Of a stretch of 64,000 bases of DNA, positions 63,876 to 64,000 are shown piece after piece (the stretch's first letter is position 1; the number at the start of each line of letters is the position of its first letter). The translations under genes were made by a program, and so were the position numbers. The DNA lies in the NCBI GenBank assembly GCA_047967505.1, contig CM106539.1; one strand, 5' to 3'. The stretch is from Dipteris shenzhenensis (lineage: Eukaryota > Polypodiophyta > Polypodiopsida > Gleicheniales). Under the pieces are notes generated by a model. That model did not search any database. It was not told the DNA's origin and saw only the letters and a program-made list of their open reading frames with translations.

Positions 63876-64000
63876 TCAGACTTTCCTTTAGGACAAGGCA
63901 TTGGAAGCTATGGCTTGTTGTCCGACCTTAAAGAAAAGGAAGCTCCTATCACCTTTAGTCAATTACTTGCTTTGTCTCCAAAACTACAGAAAGAATGGGG
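63876..64000 (+). pseudogene. Start of gypsy pol (runs off window)
   Basis: After the gag stop, one frame reads APITFSQLLALSPKLQKEW, which resembles the stretch before the protease in some plant gypsy elements. It is cut by the window end. Confidence 0.5.

Overview
This window is nuclear DNA of a land plant. It has spliceosomal GT-AG introns, a plant-type RING-H2 gene of the NEP1-interacting-protein-like (NIP-like) family, and Ty1/copia and Ty3/gypsy retrotransposons. Four of the LTR elements have primer-binding sites of the plant initiator-tRNA-Met type (TGGTATCAGAGC and close variants). The very long intron, retroelement density and huge dinucleotide repeats would suit a large non-flowering genome such as a fern, but that is an inference and I cannot name the species.

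There is one convincing host gene. It lies on the + strand, has five coding exons (25505-25763, 26374-26552, 26649-26732, 45470-45643, 46070-46192) and encodes about 272 residues. The order is an N-terminal RanBP2-type zinc finger, a glycine-rich hydrophobic segment and a C-terminal RING-H2 finger, so it is probably a membrane-anchored E3 ubiquitin ligase. Its third intron is about 18.7 kb and is filled with nested retroelements: a decayed + strand gag, a complete - strand chromovirus (29966-38019, perfect GAAGT target duplication) inserted into that gag, a probable solo LTR inside the chromovirus chromodomain, and a 3'-truncated - strand copia element (about 38463-43554).

Left of the gene, 1-1260 is the 3' part of a small non-autonomous LTR element whose complete sister copy is at 14986-17562. 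1781-3257 holds a broken LINE-type ORF1. 3389-4031 is a G-rich purine block. 6604-6785 is an LTR containing a GA/CT microsatellite. 11370-14565 holds PIF/Harbinger-like relics, with a diverged partner copy at 21400-23300. About 17.8-21.1 kb is one compound microsatellite with a 97-bp inverted repeat.

Right of the gene, 47996-50080 is a second small non-autonomous LTR element (minus strand, perfect CTTTG target duplication). 55121-55327 is the 5' LTR and primer site of the same family as the 6.6-kb LTR. 57.2-58.3 kb carries a ~377-bp satellite. The window ends inside a + strand gypsy-type element: LTR-like promoter near 61.1 kb, three 177-bp leader repeats, and a gag with a zinc knuckle at 62.9-63.9 kb.

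Apart from the host gene, every coding segment I recognise belongs to a transposable element, and nearly all carry stops or frameshifts. Coordinates come from reading by eye, so boundaries of decayed elements are approximate.
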